DNA from: Chaetoceros tenuissimus
Taxonomy: Eukaryota > Bacillariophyta > Thalassiosirophyceae > Chaetocerotales > Chaetocerotaceae
Reading direction: 5' to 3'
Length of the DNA stretch: 64,000 nucleotides
NCBI GenBank assembly: GCA_021927905.1
Contig: BLLK01000056.1
Location: 248,001-312,000 of the forward strand
The position numbers and the translations under genes were made by a program. This document shows, piece after piece, positions 42,689-54,703 of this stretch. The notes under the pieces are model-generated. The model was not told the origin of the DNA and did no database searches. It saw only the letters and a program-made list of their open reading frames with translations. The stretch's first letter is position 1; every line of letters starts with the position of its first letter.

Positions 42689-45687
42689 CTATCCGCAAGC
42701 TACAATCTCCTTGGAACTTGATGAGTCTCCAGAAGTCTCACTTCGTCTAGAATTTGAAGAGTTCTGCTGGTTGATTTCTACATTTGTAGATACATCGCCT
42801 TGATAGGGAAACAGTTGTATCACAAAATGTGAATGAGAAGAGTTCTTGAGATGACGACGATATTGGCTATGCGAATGCTTTCTTCTTTTTGGAGAACTAT
42901 CCATGGAACTTTTTATTGCTTGCGAATAAGAGTATTGAGCTGACGCATTCATAATTGGACAAACACTCATCATTACGATGGATGGCTTGTTTGGAGGGTC
43001 TTTGCTCGAAATACTACTATTGTTGCTTTCATTGTTGCTATTCTCAGAAGAAGAATTTGTTGTCTTTAGCTCTAGTGTTTGCACTAAATGGCATTTTCCA
43101 AAGCCACTGGATGCAATCAATCTTTCAATTGAAACATCTTCAGAAGTGTTTGCAACATGATCTGTTCTGACGTCTGCATTGTTTTCATTTGAGCTTAGAC
43201 TACTTTTATCTGTTTTCAAAGAATTTTGCTCATTTTGTATCTCAACTTGCACTTGTTGACCAATAGGTCCAGAGGATTCTTGTGGCCTAGGAGGAGGTGG
43301 AGCTTCTTTTTGAAGTGTAGCAGGTAATACAGAGAAAATCTTTGCAACTGGACGCCCGATTACTGTACTATTTTGAATACCAGTGAGTCGAGAAAAAGCA
43401 GCATTACAATGTACAGCAAGGAAGGGAGGTTCGCCTTGTAGAATGAGTCTGGTAAATGATTAAAGAAAGTATTTTAGTTCCACAGCAGATTTGAAATCAT
43501 TTTGTGCAAAGTATGCATACTTAGTACTTACCTCGCAGTATTTGTAAAAGAGACAGAATCTTCCATAGTCACATATTGACCTGGTTCAAAAACTTGTTCT
43601 ACACTACTATCAGATGAACTCTGTAATTGTCGTTGGACTTCTTCTTCGTACTCTCTCCTTTTGTCCATTCTTTTTCGTTTCTTGATGGCTAGTCTCTCTT
43701 GTGTAGAATGATCTGTATGATTATCTGAAGATTTGAGTTCAGGGTGACGATCGTGTTTTGCTGAAGCTGCATGCGCAGCATGAGCATGTTGATGTACAAG
43801 CTGCTTTTGAGTAGAAATGGAATATCCAGAGTCTGTATTAACATTCTTGGTAAGAGTATCAGAATTCGTTCCATCTCCACCAGAGTTAGAATTTGATTCA
43901 GTAGAGTTTTCGCATTTGTTCTTGAATGTATCATTGCCACTACCTGTGCCCGATCCAGTTCCACTATTTGTTCCACTACCACTACCAGTATTCAAAGAAG
44001 ATGATCCAAGAGTATCAGAAACAATTCTAGGTGGTCCCTCGGCCTGCATTTGTTGCATTTGCTGATTTATATCTGCAGCAGCATTTCCATGTGGATGAAG
44101 GCGAGCCAAGGCTTCATTCATTGGTATCTGTAGAGCCTCTGCTCCTCTTGCAATTAGACGACGTAGCTCTTCGTTTGTTTCAGAGGACATGGATGAAGAA
44201 CTATGCATGGATGAAGAAGTTGTATCATTTCCATTCTCTTTGGCTGGAGGCTTTGCATCATGCATGTCTACATCATCATTATTATTATTTGCAGTACTAC
44301 TTGCTTCCATCATTCTTTGCTTTAGACCTGAAGACACATCCATTGCACTGTTTGCAGCAGAAATTTCTATGCCTTCAAGTGGAGGATTATCGTTCTTCTT
44401 ATCTTCTAGCTTCTTTTCTTTATACTTTCGTCTTGGTCTTGCAAGCACGGCCATAGAAGACGCGTCACTTTCTTCTTGAGGTCTTTTAAAAAGACGCGTC
44501 AAATTCGGGTCTGTAATAGGATCAGGTTTGGCTGGGACAACAGGCTTAAGATTTGGTTCATCATATCTTGAGAAGAAAGGTTTACAGGATTCAAGAACTT
44601 GGGAATAGGCATTCAGAAATTCATGTCTCTTGTTAGGTGCACCATGACCAGGAGAAGTAGAGTTATCTATGCTACTTTCATCTTTCCTCATGTTATTATG
44701 ATCTTTGGCATGTATAACTTGAACAGTGCTCAAGTCTATTCGAGGATCAATAGGATTGACAATAGCAGTTGGATTGGAGCTCAAGTTACTAAAAGAGCTT
44801 CCTTCTCTAGATTGAAGTTCAACATCTGAGATGTCTGCATCAGAGGATCGTTTTCTAACCAAAGTCTGAGTATGTTGCTGCTTCTGAATATTCAATTGAT
44901 TGACGGCATCTGTAACTGCTGCTTGATTATCTTGAGGCTGCTGTTGTTTGTGTAAACAAGTTTGCTCCGATATGTCATGCATATCTACATCTCGTATCTG
45001 ATTATTCTTTCCCGCTACTGCAGCTGCAGCGGCAATTATTGCAGCCTTTTGTTCTTTCCTAGAAGGATGACAAATTCGTTTGCTAGAATCAGATCCTTCA
45101 TCATCTTCAGCTTTCAAAGGACCACCTAACGAAGACTCTAGAACCCTCTTTTTATTCTCATCAGTAGAAGAAGTGACTCGTGCAACTGCCTCACTTGTGT
45201 CATCATTAGACGATGTCTGTGCATCATTCACATTATCACTTGATACAGGCCCACTCTCATCATTACTATTTGTTTCAGAAGACTCGTCACTGCAATTCGA
45301 GATTGAACTACAGTCAGCAGAATAGCCTCCAGGTTTGCTGCTGCTTCTCGAGCTTGATCCCGAGCTGGTAGATTCACCTGCATTCTCAATATCTTCCATG
45401 TTATCATTGTCACTCTTTCGACTTTTGCCATCGTCTGCTTGAGGATCTGCCTCGAGCTTGATCTTGTTGGTATTTGTATTTGTTGGAGGGGGAGGAGGAG
45501 CCTTCTCAGGTTCGTTGGAGGAACTCGTGTTGTCAGTTGCCTCTATTTTCATTTCTACGTCTTCTTTTTGTTGATCTGTACACTCCCCTCCCTGTATAAG
45601 ATTACTGAGGTCATTATTTTGTTGTTGATTTGAATTCATATCGTTGTTCATTGTTTTGTTATTAGAGTTTATATAACTAACACACAT
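42689..45687 (-). CDS. PAS-domain protein with basic region (putative transcription regulator)
   Basis: Two exons, 45687-43532 and 43448-42689 (intron GTAAGT...CCAG, 83 bp), about 971 residues. The first 640 residues are low complexity, rich in Ser/Asn/Asp/Gln. A basic segment at about 665-690 (AIKKRKRMDKRREYEEEVQ) resembles a DNA-binding region but is not a clear bZIP or bHLH. It is followed by the first half of a PAS fold (LILQGEPPFLAVHCNAAFSR, LTGIQNSTVIGR). A long polar insert of about 110 residues separates it from the second half (SIVMMSVCPIMNAS ... HFVIQLFPYQ). Diatoms carry bZIP-PAS regulators, so a related role is plausible. Several CRE sites lie upstream. Confidence 0.78.
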
Positions 45688-46878
45688 GTGTTTTTGTGAC
45701 TGAGATGAACCTTTCTTACTGAGATGATTGGAAAGCTGAAGTTTTCATTCATCAGAGGAACACAGAAATACGTCATTTAACAGATATGTCTAAAACAGTA
45801 GAAAACTTCACTGATGACGTCATTTTTATATATGTAAATTTCCCGAGGGAATGAACGTCAGTTTTCTCAGAAATGACGTATTGGAAAAAATAGAAATGCA
45901 GGAAAATAATTTGGAATGATTGAATTCATGATCAATATTCAATATGTTTGGTGTAAGAAAGGAAATATCACTGAAATGTTCTCTATAGCTAAAAATATAA
46001 ATTTATTTGATATAGACATTGATTATAAATAGAAACCTTATAGAAATATGTATTTTATACGTAAATTTTCAAGATGTTAAAGGGCTTCAAGTATCATGCG
46101 TCACTATTGTACCGTCGAGAACTCACTGAGGTCATTCGAATTGCAGAAATACATGATGCCATATACAAGAACATCGCGAAGGCACAACTTGAACCAAGTT
46201 ACATTCCTGATCAAGTCGAATCATCCCAGATCATACCTATTACGTACTATTGCTTTAAGCTACTATTCCCTTTTACATAAATTGATTTTATGTTTGGATG
46301 ACACGAGAAAATCTGTATAAATTGATGTATAATGAATAACTAATATATTTAGCCAAAATTATCAAGCTGCAGTTGAAGTTGAAATATTGAATGTATGCAC
46401 GGAAAATACGGGAAGCTCCTAAATCGTCTTTAACCGTTAGTTAGCCGCTCCTTCTCTTCTCAGAACTTCCCGCTTTCCCAACATGGTTCTTCAATTTTCT
46501 ACGATTGATGCTTTTATCTCCCGCTCCTTCTTCAATTTTCTACAATTGATGCTTTTATTGTTGGGTGTCTCATTCCTTTTTATTTACAAATCTATTTCAA
46601 ATTGAATGCTGTAGCGATAACTGCAGATGTTCCACACCGTAGATACTGCATCAGTAAATCAGAGTTTTGATGTATATTCGTATTCGCAATCTTACCAATC
46701 AACTAATCCAATCTGAGCTTCGAAGGAATAAATGAATAACCCTCGAGCGACTTGATTCTCATCCTATGATTTGTTCTTACGAAATATACCTTCAAGTAGT
46801 TTCTGTTTATATTTATTATAGTATAATCATGTTCAAAAAGTAGATCCAACTCAAAAAGTAGTGTTCCAACTCAATCAA
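45688..46878. promoter_or_regulatory. Upstream region of the PAS gene with CRE cluster, and a short tandem repeat
   Basis: ACGTCA at 45770-45775, TGACGTCA at 45815-45822, ACGTCA at 45855-45860 and TGACGT at 45874-45879 lie within 200 bp of the start codon. A 41 bp unit (TTCTTCAATTTTCTAC.ATTG) occurs twice in tandem at 46487 and 46528. The rest of the 1.2 kb holds no gene. Confidence 0.55.
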
Positions 46879-49249
46879 TCAATACTGATATCCATTCAAA
46901 CTCCCATTCCTAGCCGCAGACTTGGACATTTCTTTTCTCAATTTTGACATGGCTGCTAAATCTTGAATGTATCGATGATAAGCTTCCACCTTTGCCATGT
47001 TGACATTCACACCCTTTTCAGCAAGGTTACAATAAAACCCCATTTGTGTCCCTGCTGAAGAATGTACATCCTTGTGCAAACCACATTTACCACATTGGTC
47101 AATGATGCATTTATTTCCAAAGCTATATTCTCCATGATCCGATCTAGATCTTCCACAGGTACTACAAATCTTGCGAAAGGATAGTGATTTTGGAAGTTTA
47201 TTACGTGAGATGGAAGTAGCTTGGAATGCATTGTCCAACCCCAAATTCCGTGGTTTGTTGACGTTTCTCATTTCCATAGCTGCCTTGACTGCAAGTTGCA
47301 TGTGAAATTTAGCTGGTGAGACTGCATCTGGATGATAGTTTTCATTGGGTACTTGGAATGAATCTGTATCGGCAATGCTATTGTCTGGAGAAGAGGAGGT
47401 ACTTTCCGAACGAGTGAGTTGCTGTGTTGGATATTCTGTAGATTTAGTAGAAGAGGTAGAAAAGCGTTGTTTCTTTGCAGTCATTGTATCAGAATGTTCC
47501 ATGGAAGTTCTTGGTCGTTTGGATTCCATGGATCCTCCTGCAAGTTCCGCCATTGCCAATGCTGCCATGATGGCCAGTCCATCAGGCTTGGAAGATTTCT
47601 TAGTAGCACTAATACTACTCATAGTAGTTGCACTTTCCTTGGTATCAAAGCTTCCCTGTGTCAATTTACTACTAGTACCAGAAATGACAGTTTCTTCCGC
47701 ACTATCAATGGAAGTAGAAGCATTCAAGGAATTATTGGCGAAAGCAGTAGATTTAATCAAATGTGGATGAGAAGCAGGCATGGTATACACAGATCTTAGA
47801 GCACTAGAAGAAGATCCATCGACAGCCACAGCATTGACAGCAGAGACTTGTCTCAATCTTTCTTGAGTAGGAAAGTTTTCCTTGATGGATCCAGAGGAAA
47901 GTCTTCGCAGTAATTGATTCTTGTAGGATGATGGTAGTGATGATGATGGGTAGTGAGTGTGAGAGGAATGATGTTCAAAGGACGCTCTTCTTGCATTGAA
48001 GTTGTTGTTGACAAGTGCCTGGTTGTTGTTGTTGTTGTGATGACTAGTACTAGTTGTAGCATTGGAGTTTGGCAGAATGTTGATGTTTCTTGCAAATGAG
48101 GCATGAGCATTGGGTCTGCTCGCAATGTTGGTTCCATTTGCCATGTTTGCTCCGCTCGTCATGGTGTTGTGGCTCGGCATACCATTGCTCGCTCTGCTCG
48201 CAATGTTCGCTACGCTCACGTTCGCATGATTCGCTCCGCTCGCCATGCTCACATATCCCACTTCACTTCCATTCCCTTGATTCTTACAATCAATACATCT
48301 ACAATTCGCACCACACTTGACCCCATTCTGATAACATTCACAATATTTCTTGACACAAAATGATTTACGACATTTACATCCCGACTTGTGTGCAATATCA
48401 GAGTTATCTTTTTCCATGACTTGTCCCATCATCATTGCTTGTTTATTCACCATATTACCCATTCCGTATTCATATGGTCTCTGCATTTGCATGTTATGCA
48501 TCATATTGAACTGTTGTGGATGTGTATGCATGTTGGAGTGTGAATTTTGTGGATAGTTTCTTGGATGTTGCATAGCTTGCGGATGAGGATGCATTTGCAT
48601 TGGATTCGGTCCTGAAGTAAAAGTAAGAGTAGAGAGAAGAAAGAAGAAGAAAACATGTGTGAGTCATAGGTGTGCAAATAGAAAAGATACAAAATGACTT
48701 TCATAAGAGAGTGTAGACAGATTCTGCTGTTGCTACAAATACGAAATGAACAGATCTCGCATTTCTTCCTGTTCTCTTTCTTTTCAAAGGCAGCCCTCTT
48801 CCATGTACTTGCATCTCATAGCTATCCCTCTATCACTCTATCTACTCACCATTCATAACACCACCTCCTCCAACAACAACAGCTCTCTGCATATCCTGAA
48901 AACCACGATGAATACTCGGCAATTTCCTAACAGGCTTATTAACCCCTCCATGACTAAACTTGTTTTCAAAAGCTCTTGGATTCCTATACAACACATTCGA
49001 TCTAGCCCTTGCAATATCTTTTTCCCTCTCGAGAATATTTTTACAAGAGGCACATTTACATTTGGAGTCGCATAAAGCAGAGACGGCAAAGCATTGACAG
49101 TAGAGTTTGAGACAGCGGCTTTTTTTACATGTACATCCCGGTGTTTCATTGGATAAGAGGATTCGTACAAGGTCTGATGGTGGACCTGTAGAGGGAGAAG
49201 TAGAATCTTCAGTTGAAAGATTTGTTGGATTGGATTCTTCAGCAGACAT
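46879..49249 (-). CDS. CXC-domain (tesmin/TSO1, CPP-type) DNA-binding protein
   Basis: Two exons, 49249-48850 and 48611-46879 (intron 238 bp), about 710 residues. CPP proteins bind DNA through two Cys-rich CXC motifs. CXC1 is at about 38-70 (CTCKKSRCLKLYCQCF) and is followed by the family motif RNPRAFENK. CXC2 is at about 213-245 (CKCRKSFCVKKYCECY). The spacer between the motifs is a His/Asn/Met/Gln-rich stretch of more than 100 residues, longer than usual. A repeat-rich region with ANIASR units follows. The C-terminal 100 residues carry a further Cys/His cluster (ICSTCGRSRSDHGEYSF, CGKCGLHKDVH) and a helix. Nuclear role in cell-cycle or developmental transcription is inferred from the family. 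Confidence 0.88.
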
Positions 49250-52200
49250 GATGATGATGAGATAGGATGTGTTTTATAAGATGTGTTGACTGACTATTCT
49301 TCTCTCTTCTCTTCTGTTGAATTTTCTCTTTAATTGAATATCTGCAAAGCCTTCTGCTTCTAATTCAATAGCAATGAATGTAATGCAATGCAATACTTCA
49401 ATTACTTCTAATTCTATTCAATCTACAATTTATGCCGTTGTGAATTCTCTTCGTTACCATCTCGCCCAATTTTTTTTCAACGTTTTTCATTCAAACGGCA
49501 GATACTTAAGCCCTCCAGCTATTTATGTAGAATTTAATGTGTGTCATAATTTGGTTTGAATCAGATAAGGCCTATTTAGATTAGTGGGACTCATTTCAAC
49601 TGTTTTAAATTGTTTGAATTGTTTGTTGATGAGTGAAGATGTGTAATGGATGTGTATGTGCATGTGTTTTGCTATGTTATGAAGTAGAGAAATGAGAGGA
49701 ATAGAAATGGGAATGATATCGTGAAATATAGTAGAGAGAGTGAGAGCATGGCCCGCCAACTCTATCATTCTCTCTATAGAAATTGACTGATGAAGAACGT
49801 TCCTTTCGTGGAGAAATGAGAGAGGTGAAATTTTCAAAACATAAGAATAAAGAGAGAGATTGAAACGGATAGGAATGAAAATTGATTTAGGAATGGTGAA
49901 GAATAAAAGAGAGCAAGAGAGGATAGATAGTATAGGATGTATCTAGCCTACAATGGAATGACATCTCAAACGAAATATGTAGACGAAATATGTAGATTCT
50001 ACATTTCATCAGATTTCTCGTTGTGTGAATTGCTATTCTTGCTGTTTGAATCTTCTTGTGATAGATGTAGCATACATATATTTGTCGTCTATTGCATAGA
50101 ATGATACATTTATCTTCTGGTGAAAAGTGAACTTGATTGAAACGGATATGTATCTACAATTCGTGTATTTGAGATTCAATAATCGCTTTACTTTACTGTA
50201 AACAAACTTTCTTAACATACAAAGGAATTATGCATTTGTAAGAAGCTACATTTTACTTTCATAAGTTTCAATCTCCTCAAAGAATCTCTCTATATGAACC
50301 TGAATACGAATTGCTACAAAATACATGTCGGAAATGACCAACGGTCGCATTCTATATTCCATATTCCATCCAAAGAAACGTCATACTTTGTCTAGAGATT
50401 CATCAACATGCTCTATCTACCAATGATGTATGATTTCACTTTTGATTCTGGCTGTTGCTTCTATGAGAGTAGTTTCAGTAACATTTTGACAAAAGATCCG
50501 TTGACGAGATGAGCAAATGTAGCATTTGTATCAAGGCGATAGAAAACTTCATGTACATTTCGTATCCAAATACTTGGCTCACATTTCCATATTTTTTTTG
50601 ACGGATGATGGAATCTCTGTAGTCTCTTGGCTCGGTTCCAATTATGTGTCATTGCTCGTCGTTGGAAACACATCGTATCATTACTATGAAATAAAATCGC
50701 ATCGAATGTCAAACGTGATCTTCCTTATACACTGTCCCTCACTGTTACATTTCTCTTTTCATCTACAGTATCATTTGCTAATAAAAGATTCCTAGTTCGT
50801 CTACATCAAGAGTCTGTCGTTTGAATTTGCTTATTTCTCGACCCGAACAACAAAGAGGGGACGAATCCAAGAAGCTTTGATTGAGACTCGACTCGACTTT
50901 CAACTGAAATCATGTCTTTACAGGAAGCCTTCTTTCTCATATGAAAATATTCTATTGTTGCTGTAGATAAGAGTTCATGTACTTTCGTCATTAGCATCTC
51001 CACATCACATACGTACATGTTCTATTCTGATGAGATTTCTGTTTACCTCTTACTTGAAATTTTCAGCGAAGAGCCGTTGAAACACAAGACTGTTTGCATT
51101 TTCAGAATTGTTTTATTGAGGATACTCTTTTGTGATTAGAGTAGAGTGTTGTTCATTATTCTAAATCAGTTTCAAAAATTAATAGAATGGAAGTTTCGTC
51201 TTTAGATTCTTTGAAAAGGTACTGAATCTGGTAGATAAATATTACCATCACCTTATTATAAATCATAAATAAAATTAGATATATTATATTTATTTGTATT
51301 ATGCTTTTCGACAGTTTCAGATAGAATTTTAGGCTTGATTTTCTGATTGTTCCATCATTCGCACGTCTATTATCTTGCCATTTCTATTTGAAAGGAAGAC
51401 AATGAAAATATTGTAAAATGTGTCATTTATAGAACATGGGCAATTAAGAATGTAGTGAAGTTGAACTGATCCTTCAATTGACTTTTGTCATCTAGGTTCC
51501 TATGGATTAGTATACATAGTAGAGAAGAGATTAGTATGCATTCCATGATCGCTGCTGGTTGCAAGAGCTGTCTAAATGTCTAAATCAACCGCAAACAATT
51601 TGCTTCGGAACTAAACAACTAAGCTTGATAGATGTGTTGTTGAAGTACCATAGGTCTAGAGGATTCGCAATGATCAAAATGTCATTCATTCCACCAATCA
51701 TGATTAGATCAAGAAGAATGACAATGATAGCGACAAAATGGCTGCTGGCTGGAAACTTTACTTCGTAGAGGACGAGTATATTGCTACTTTTTTGTTTCAA
51801 AGTACTAGGATATCGCTAGCTGTACTTATCATGTGGCTTTGGATTTTTCAAATGCAATATGAAGTAACTCCCTTGCTACCGTTCTATTCTTGAAAGAAAA
51901 TCAGATGAAGCAAAACAATACTGCATGGTACTATTCTTTCGTCGCGCGTTCATATCATGAAAGCATTATCTAGATTCCATGTGGAGTGACTTTTTCGAAG
52001 TGCAGTTTGAATAAGAAGGCAGGTAGAGGTAGATACAGTAATAGTTTCAGTATTGTTATTTGTCGCACCAAGAAGTAGCCCCTAACACTATTTTCCCAAT
52101 GAAGAAGGCATCCTTCCTATGACCGTAGATGAATCTGAAAGATCATCTTTATCAACCTACCTATAAATAATCAAGTAATTTTTATGGATCAATATAATCA

Positions 52201-52479
52201 ATCATTTTCATTCTTGTCCGTCGATAAGTAATTCAATTATTTAACTCGTGCCAGTTACAATTGCATCAAGAATTCGTGATTGAAACTGTGTCAAAATTTG
52301 AATTATGTAAGCCCTTTGAGCTAAAAAGTGAAAAGATTCTGGAATGAGAAGGCAAAGATGATGCAGTCCATGAATTTTAATGGATTCATTGATTGGAAAG
52401 AAGCCTTCCACATTCCTCCTTTGACACGTAGACTGCATAAATTTACACAATTCATAAGTAAACATCATCCATATCAAAG
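49250..52479. other. Gene-poor stretch, right part is the upstream copy of a segmental duplication
   Basis: 3.2 kb with no convincing gene. Minus-strand frames at 50461-50712 and 50806-51018 have coding-like codon use but no recognised family and may be remnants. From about 51.7 kb rightward the sequence is similar to 53.75-54.6 kb. Confidence 0.5.
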
Positions 52480-52520
52480 ATGCAGATTCCAAAGTCTATT
52501 ATCCTATCCTTTGCACTCCA
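51700..52520. repeat. Segmental duplication, copy 1
   Basis: Matches about 53820-54600 in order. Shared words include AACAATACTGCATGGT, CTATAAATAATCAAGTAATT, ATGACCGTAGATG.AT, ACTCGTGCCAGT, AGATG.AGATTCC and AAGTCTATT. It covers the upstream region and first codons of the secreted-protein gene. Confidence 0.8.
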
Positions 52521-53472
52521 GGCCAGTTTCGTTGACGCGAGACGTTCGAGTAGCAAATCTTCACAGAGCGCAAAGCAACCAAAATCTGTATGTTTGGAAC
52601 AAGGCTCCTTGTATGAGATTGAGCCTCGGTTTGAGGGTATTGCTTCTCCACAAAATGTCTACGAGAAGTGTTGCGAGGAATGGGATGAATTTGAAACCAA
52701 CCCTTGGTCAGCAGATCCTACTATTGATGTGATCTCGTTTGGAGCATGCGCAAGCGACCTCGGCCAAACTTTCCTTGAATGTGTAGGTGAATACACTTAC
52801 TCTTCTCCATTCCGTCATTATTACAATGTTGAGCTTGGTGATAATGAATTCCAATTCATAACTACCAATGATGCTCTGCTTGGAGACACTGCATTCAGAG
52901 GAGCGATTGGTGTAGATACTGGTGATGAAAAAGTCATTTTACAATATGAATCCACTCCTTTATATGACGAAGACGAGAATTCTCTTGCAGGTCGCTCTCT
53001 CGCTGATCTAGAGTACATTGAGTATAGCTTCAAAGCTCTAGCTTGTCACGGTACTGAAACTGAATGCCCAGAGCAGTTTTACTTGAATGTATATTCAAAA
53101 GCTGATCCTCCTCGCTCTGCTGGCTGGTACGACTGTGCTTTCGATTTTACACCAACTGAAGGTGGTGTCGAAAATGGAGACTGGACAACCATTCGCTTCA
53201 CTCGTGATTCAGTTCCTGGGAATACAAGATGTGGATCAGGAGGCGCTGCTAATGCATGCTCTGATTGTCCAGTTGGAACTTCATGGGGTACTGTTGCAGA
53301 TTTGAATGAGGGTTACGAAATGGGTGCATCTACTAACCAAATTCTCATTTTTGCCCTAAACATGGGAGATACTTCCACAAGTGCTGCAGGATTGGATACA
53401 GGATTAGAAGGTCTTTACGATAGAGTTGTTATCAAACTTCATGGAGAGGAGGCCCGTGTTTATGATCTCTAA
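52480..53472 (+). CDS. Secreted protein of unknown function
   Basis: 330 residues, one exon. Signal peptide about residues 1-20 (IILSFALQASFVDA), then a Ser/Lys-rich stretch. The mature part is acidic and contains at least 10 cysteines (YEKCCEEWDEFE, CASDLGQTFLEC, CGSGGAANACSDCP). It is rich in aromatic residues and short beta-like segments. The C-terminus has NQILIFALNMGDTSTSAAGL and YDRVVIKLHGE. No family is recognised. The upstream region is duplicated downstream together with a decayed copy of the gene, so this is the surviving copy. Export to the surface or medium is inferred. Confidence 0.75.
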   Translation: MQIPKSIILSFALQASFVDARRSSSKSSQSAKQPKSVCLEQGSLYEIEPRFEGIASPQNVYEKCCEEWDEFETNPWSADPTIDVISFGACASDLGQTFLECVGEYTYSSPFRHYYNVELGDNEFQFITTNDALLGDTAFRGAIGVDTGDEKVILQYESTPLYDEDENSLAGRSLADLEYIEYSFKALACHGTETECPEQFYLNVYSKADPPRSAGWYDCAFDFTPTEGGVENGDWTTIRFTRDSVPGNTRCGSGGAANACSDCPVGTSWGTVADLNEGYEMGASTNQILIFALNMGDTSTSAAGLDTGLEGLYDRVVIKLHGEEARVYDL

Positions 53473-54567
53473 AGGACGGTGGTTTGAGATTATTGGGTAT
53501 TCCTCGAAAAAGAGGAGTGCGACAGATAAAAAGCAATTGAGAAGAAACTCCTAAAGCAGAATAAACTTTCACAAAACATAATTTATATAAAATGCATCAA
53601 ACCTGATTCAAATTGTGTCGTTTTGGAACTTTATTTCAAACTTTATTTCAAATATTACGAACATTTGTTATGTAGACTACTTTTTACCTATGAGAAAAAA
53701 ACGGTATCAGCTTCATTCCATGGTTGCAAGCAGAGCTAAGTTCACACCAACTTAGAATGGAAACAACTTGCAAAGGATCTGCATTGTATGATGACTTACT
53801 ATTCTTGATAAATGTGTAGATAAAGTGACAATAATCGAGTTGCGTTCCTTCCATAATGATTAGAGTTGAATGGCTAGAAACTTGACGACGAATAAGTCTA
53901 TTGTTCCTTTTATCCTTCGAAATACTATGCTATCACTAATAGCTTTACTTATCAAGTGAAAGTCTTTACTACTCCCTCACTCCCTTCTAGGAGTTCTTCG
54001 AAGGAAATTAGATTAAGCCGAAACAATACTGCATGGTTATTTCTTTCATTCATGTGCATTAAAGCTACATTTAGATTCTATGTGGAGCGATTTGAATACT
54101 AAGAAAAGGTGAAGGTAATGATTACAGTAGTAGTTTCAGGATTGTCATTTGTCGTATCTAGCAAGAAGTAGACTAGTAATACTATTTTCCTAATGAAGAT
54201 GGCATCTTTCCTCCAATGACCGTAGATGGATTTGTAAGACCATTTGGATGAACCTATAAATAATCAAGTAATTACTGATCGGTCAATCAATTTATAATCA
54301 AGTCTTCTGCATTCCAATCGATAAATAATGGAATTATTACTCGTGCCAGTCATAATTTAAAATGTCAACATTTGAATTATTTAAGCCCTCCTATTGGAAA
54401 TATGAAGCTTCCTTTAATCATCCTTTCCGTTGTTCTACATTGGGCTGCATTCCTTTTATCATCCTTTTAAAAGTGCTCCACATTCCTTTATCATCATTTT
54501 CATGATATTGAGGGCGGATATCATAAATTTACAATTCATAACAAGCAATCATTAATCCATATCGAAG
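53473..54567. repeat. Intergenic; from about 53820, segmental duplication copy 2
   Basis: No gene is seen. It parallels 51.7-52.47 kb with many substitutions and small indels. A 22-codon frame with a signal-peptide look (MKLPLIILSVVLHWAAF) begins at 54402. Confidence 0.65.
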
Positions 54568-54703
54568 ATGTAGATTCCGAAGTCTATTTGATCTTGTACT
54601 TGGCAACAGTTATGATCAAATCTTTACATTGAATATTGGTAAAGAAGATACTGACGATACAGGACTTGAGCAGGGATACCTTGATAAAATTTGTAGTAAA
54701 TAA
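54568..54703 (+). pseudogene. Decayed, internally deleted copy of the secreted-protein gene
   Basis: ATG 54568 is followed at once by TAG, where the intact gene has ATG CAG; the next bases match its first codons (ATTCCGAAGTCTATT). After about 30 bp the sequence jumps to the homologue of the gene's last 40 codons (YDQIFTLNIGKEDTDDTGL versus NQILIFALNMGDTSTSAAGL) and ends at TAA 54701-54703. About 900 bp of the middle is missing, so the copy cannot make the protein. Confidence 0.8.

Noticed and set aside
46074-46280. 68-codon plus-strand frame upstream of the PAS gene
   Set aside because: Short, with no recognisable motif; kept as spacer.
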